From Alentia gelatinosa (Eukaryota; Annelida; Polychaeta; Phyllodocida; Polynoidae): a stretch of DNA of 64,000 nucleotides. Of this stretch, positions 61,100 through 64,000 are shown in pieces. The notes beneath the pieces are model-generated. The model did not search any database, was not told where the DNA came from, and worked only from the letters and a program-made list of their open reading frames with translations. Every line of letters begins with the position of its first letter. Position 1 is the stretch's first letter. The DNA is taken from the NCBI GenBank assembly GCA_950022655.1, contig OX465584.1, positions 63,676,841-63,740,840 on the forward strand. Direction: 5' to 3'. The translations under genes were made by a program, and so were the position numbers.

Positions 61100-61245
61100 G
61101 TGGTCGCTAAAAGTCGTATTTAACGCTGCGATGTGTTCTATGCGATTACGATGCGATCCGGTAAATTTCAGGAGCAACGGTAAGGCCCTCGGGTCGCTAT
61201 TCTGCGATCCGCAATGGTTTCGTAAACGTGGAGCAACGTCTCCCA
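61100..61245 (+). repeat. Element B right-end fragment
   Basis: TGGTCGCTAAAAGTCGTATT, GATTACGATGCGATCCGG, TTTCAGGAGCAACGG and TCGCTATTCTGCGATCCGC match the right 140 bp of B1. Confidence 0.75.
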
Positions 61246-61775
61246 GTGGTGATAAAATAGGCCTTTTTCCGTAGGCCTGTGTCGCACCTTATCTGCCTAG
61301 TTACGCCACGGCTGAAGCCAAACATTCACCTGGCAACGTATCCTTTAGCACTGGAATACTGAGTGTATGAGCATTATTTGTTCATAATACCTGTCTACAT
61401 TATTTTCAGAGAAATAATAACGATTGCATCTTATTCTATGGTATTCCAGCTCAAATCTGGTATGTCATACATGCACATTGCCTCAATAACACTTTAGATA
61501 TAGCATAGATAATATAGGATCAACGAAATTTAATACACATTAATACATTGGCAGGCCTAGCTATCATGTACTTATCCTTTTCCAAGTTAAAACCAAGATA
61601 ATTATCAACTTTGAAGTTTAGACAGCCCAGGGTTGTAAATGCAATACTTTAGTTTGTTCCAGCAATTTAATCTGTCAAAAACAAGACTCCTGCAATCACG
61701 CCCACCGTTCACACTCTAGGTGTGATTGCTATGTGTCTCTATATACATGCCGCTGGACTCGAGGTGTTTACGGTA
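61246..61775. other. No recognised feature
   Basis: AT-rich and single-copy-looking. No frame of note. Confidence 0.45.
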
Positions 61776-61888
61776 TTTACAAACCAATGCTTACTTCAAC
61801 TAATTAATTATGCAGCACAATTTAATCTGTAAGATTTTTGTAGGAAAACACTATCTGAATCTGGATCCGACCATTGTCCCTGATATGT
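61776..61888 (+). repeat. Direct repeat of 60890-61002
   Basis: ACAAACCAATGCTTACTTCA, TATGCAGCACAATTTAATC and AACACTATCTGAATCTGGAT repeat the earlier block with few changes. Both are followed by B fragments, so a W/B segment was duplicated. Confidence 0.8.
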
Positions 61889-61990
61889 GGTCGCTAAAAG
61901 TCGTATTTAACGATTGCAATGCGATCCGCTCGGGTCGCTATCCTGCGATCTGCAATGGTATCGTAAACGTGAAGCAATGGCTCCCAGTGG
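61889..61990 (+). repeat. Element B right-end fragment with internal deletion
   Basis: TGGTCGCTAAAAGTCGTATT then GATCCGCTCGGGTCGCTATC, with the GGAGCAACG block deleted. The 186-codon frame starting at 61810 crosses this fragment and the 62260 MITE, so it is not a gene. Confidence 0.7.
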
Positions 61991-62039
61991 TAATAGAATT
62001 ACGTTATTTGTCCGCGACATTAAACCACCCCCCAGACTG

Positions 62040-62165
62040 TGTAACTACCTGCCAGCAAAATGTCGTCTGCCATCTCCGAGGAAAGCGCGCCAAATGGCGG
62101 GAGTGTGGCATTACGTCATCGCTAAATGGAGAATATCGATCACGTGACCCGATCGATGCGAGGGA
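62040..62165. promoter_or_regulatory. Promoter-like cluster: E2F/YY1, CRE and E-box
   Basis: GCGCGCCAAATGGCGGG (62085-62101) combines E2F-like GCGCCAAA and YY1-like AAATGGCGG. TTACGTCATC (62111-62120) is CRE-like. TCACGTGAC (62140-62148) is a palindromic E-box. Four strong matches in 65 bp is unusual in this AT-rich setting. No adjoining exon is recognised. Role inferred. Confidence 0.4.
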
Positions 62166-62259
62166 GATAGGATCAGTCAAGAAAGCAAACGCTGGGCCTC
62201 AGATCTCTAGGCGGAACAAGGCATGGGAACAAACAGGGGTGAGGGGTAGGCCGGAGTGG

Positions 62260-62763
62260 TACTGGAAAACTCGACCCGAAACGAACCCGACCCGTAGTTG
62301 TCAGGAGAACTCGACCCGTTTTGGAGAATTCGATTGGAGAACTCGACCTGTTTCAGATACTTATGAATAAGACATATTTCTCATATAGAAAGATGGGTTG
62401 GACTTGTTCGCTTTTAGAGAAATATATCAGTGGATATAGAAAATAAGACCAGTTATGTTTAGGTGTAGGGTTATGGATAGAGTTGGGGATAGGGAAAGGG
62501 TTAGGGTTAGTGATAGAGTTAGGGATGGGGTTAGGATTAGCCCTGGGTAGGGATAGGGATAGTGTTGGGGGAAGGGTTTTCTGTTTGTTTTCTTCCCTAG
62601 AGAAGACCAAATTTGAAGCCAAGATAACATACTCACTACTAGGTATAAGATATCCACAATTATAATGAGATACTTGAGAAGGAAAGATATAAAACAGGTC
62701 GAGTTATTAAAACGGGTCGTTTTTTTTACAGGTCGAGTTCCTTCCGGGTCGAGTTCTCCAGTA
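62260..62763. mobile_element. MITE with TACTGGARAACTCGACCCG ends
   Basis: 62260-62278 and 62745-62763 are inverted, 18 of 19. Further AACTCGACCYG blocks repeat inside each end. AACAAACAGGG...GGGTAGGCC-type sequence flanks both sides in direct orientation (62229 and 62771), too long and diverged for a target duplication. Contains a degenerate GGGTTA-type repeat. Confidence 0.75.
62465..62575. repeat. Degenerate hexamer repeat, GGGTTA/GGGATA type
   Basis: Units of 6 bp such as GGGTTA, GGGATA and GAGTTA over about 110 bp inside the MITE. It resembles telomeric repeat but is too degenerate to call an interstitial telomere. Confidence 0.7.
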
Positions 62764-63080
62764 TTAAAAAACAAACAGGGATAAGGGTAGGCCAAAGTGC
62801 CCCTAACTCAGGGTGCGTATGATACAGGCATGCCAGATAGGGTCAGAAAAAATATGTGACCGTTTTTCATGTGGAATTTCCTGCCTCAAGGAAGCCGTGA
62901 AAGCATGAGAATAATTTCGGTGTAAGCCATAGCATAGAGCTGAGGGTGTGGGGAGATTCATACCATTGGTTTTTTGGAGTGACTAAGGCTCAATAAATAG
63001 TGTCTTTGTTTTACAGGGGAAAAAAATCCTATACTATGAACATACTGTGTATGTGTTGTGGTGTGGTATGAAGCCATAGG
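62764..63080. other. No recognised feature
   Basis: Single-copy-looking after the MITE flank repeat. No frame of note. Confidence 0.4.
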
Positions 63081-63187
63081 CTCATACAACTCCAGAAGTG
63101 GTAGATTTCAAAGGCCAATCCTTCTCATACCATATCTATGTGGTGTGGTGTACAGCCACCTTTCTCCTTCATCCCCAGCAGTGCTAG
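63040..63187 (+). repeat. Single dispersed copy of the 93-bp minisatellite unit
   Basis: GTGGTAGATTTCAAAGGCC, CCTTCTCATACCATATCTAT and GTGGTGTACAGCCACCTTTC match the array at 44218-44850, with 10 bp (ACTGCTATAT) deleted. A more diverged half-unit (TGTGTTGTGGTGTGGTATG) precedes it. Confidence 0.8.
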
Positions 63188-63189
63188 AC

Positions 63190-63518
63190 TAAAGCCCAAT
63201 GCCCATCTACCAATTTCGGAATATCCATGTACCTTTGTCTGCGACAAACGAACGGTAATTTGTCTCAGGCGACTCGCTTGAGATGTTCTTTTGTCACAGA
63301 CGAGTTGTCGTTTGATGTTCCTAAATCAGTCGCCAAAAGTTTATCAACATGATAATAAATCCTGTCACCGACAACTGAACGTTGGTAAATGGTCCCTGAT
63401 TGGGTGGCCGACACAGGCCGAGAGGTTACGTAATTTTCCTGCGACAAGTTCACCGAATCCTATACGATTTGGTAACTAATCGTTCAACCCTGAATCGGTA
63501 GATGTGTATTGGGCTTTA
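63190..63518 (-). mobile_element. Family G MITE (G8)
   Basis: It starts TAAAGCCCAATGCCCATC and ends GATGTGTATTGGGCTTTA. Central TTTATCAACATGATAATAAA is a decayed version of the G palindrome. It begins 3 bp after the 93-bp unit. Confidence 0.8.
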
Positions 63519-64000
63519 TTGTCATGAAGAATCGCTTCATGAGGTATTCCGACATGAAGTCAGATCTCGGCGTGTATTAGTCAAGACCAACACCACTTCA
63601 AATCCACTTTAAAAAAAAAACACACGCCGCCATAGATGTTCCAGCTAATCCTTCGTGGGGGAAACTATTCCGCAGACACCGCTTGGTGTCGCCGGCGGCA
63701 AATTGACGAGACAATAATTAGAAATGCTTAATTAATAGTACAATCAATTCACCGCTGTAAAATTTCATTAGGCTCTGTGGAGTGTGGGCTGCGGTTTGTC
63801 AGGAGATGATAAAAACAATGCTCCGCTCCAGCTTGGGCCCATCGCGAGTGTTGGTTGAAGATGGTTTCGTATCTGTTTGTACGTCAGCCATTAAACTAAA
63901 TACCCCAGATCACGTGATGGTGGGTTAATTGTGTCTCTGAGCGATATTAGGGGATCCTCTGAGCGATATTAGGGGATCCTCCACTTTGTGCTGTCTGCTG
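63519..64000. other. Single-copy-looking right end of the window
   Basis: Contains CACGCCGCCATAG (YY1-like, about 63623), a CGCTTGGTGTCGCCGGCGG stretch, ATAATTAGAAATGCTTAATT and a duplicated GAGCGATATTAGGGGATCCT (about 63940 and 63961). No open frame. Possible regulatory DNA, unproven. Confidence 0.3.

Noticed and set aside
61810..62370. 186-codon plus-strand frame
   Set aside because: It runs through a duplicated block, a B fragment and a MITE end, so it is a chance frame.
62465..62575. Interstitial telomeric repeat
   Set aside because: Hexamers are too degenerate (GGGATA, GAGTTA and others) and lie inside a MITE with clear inverted ends.

Overview
This window reads as non-coding nuclear DNA from an animal, most likely a marine invertebrate. 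I recognise no protein-coding gene, rRNA or intact tRNA in 64 kb. The long open frames are by-products of tandem repeats whose composition lacks stop codons. The animal assignment rests on three things: many families of short inverted-repeat transposons (MITEs) and minisatellites, one retroposon-type insertion, and several GC-rich islands with animal promoter and insulator motifs (NRF1, ETS, ZNF143-like, CTCF-like). A lancelet or a mollusc would fit the style, but I cannot name the species from sequence alone.

Most of the window is a nest of non-autonomous elements, lettered here by family. H: a 'head' bounded by TTTATC(CT/TC)ACCCC inverted repeats joined to a long palindromic hairpin. F: CCCCACCTACCACGAT ends. 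G: AAGCCCAATGCCCATC ends, eight copies. M: GTTTACACTAGRCGACTA ends. N: TTTCCACCTGCCGATTAT ends. A, B, D and X: G-run ends followed by a GTT-rich motif. E: a roughly 430-bp interspersed repeat without obvious inverted ends. T: TTAA-flanked with an internal minisatellite. R, S, U, V, W: further families with two or more copies or clear inverted ends. No transposase or reverse transcriptase is visible, so all must have been mobilised in trans.

Layout. 0-9 kb: H, E, T, N, F elements, a 1.5-kb G-rich array and an E copy broken by a retroposon that carries a hammerhead-like motif. 9-16 kb: minisatellites and a promoter-like island near 12.0 kb. 16-20.3 kb: T, V and the 2.7-kb composite element X, which holds a CCTG microsatellite, a 17-bp GC-rich satellite and an H element. 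20-27 kb: N, M, E, a 1.75-kb 46-bp minisatellite and a decamer array. 27.5-28.8 kb: a mostly unique island with promoter-like motifs. 28.8-31 kb: a 77-bp satellite of 28 units. 31-41 kb: F, G, H, T, E, U, A, V, N, M copies and a second NRF1/CTCF-like island at 37.5 kb. 41-45 kb: M-derived complex repeats, the same 77-bp satellite in the opposite orientation and a 93-bp minisatellite. 45-53 kb: the most nested section (D in A, B in A, S in R, an insertion in E). 55-59.7 kb: a 4.6-kb array of a 35-bp unit. 59.7-64 kb: W, B, G copies, a further MITE and another promoter-like cluster.

The main biological message is that several satellites here grew out of MITEs. The 35-bp giant array is the internal repeat of the T element. 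The 77-bp satellite is the end of the M element, amplified twice independently. The H family looks modular, with a conserved head joined to different palindromes. Superfamily names and regulatory roles are inferences. Family membership and inverted repeats are read directly from the sequence by eye, so boundaries are good to a few bases for well-defined ends and to tens of bases elsewhere.
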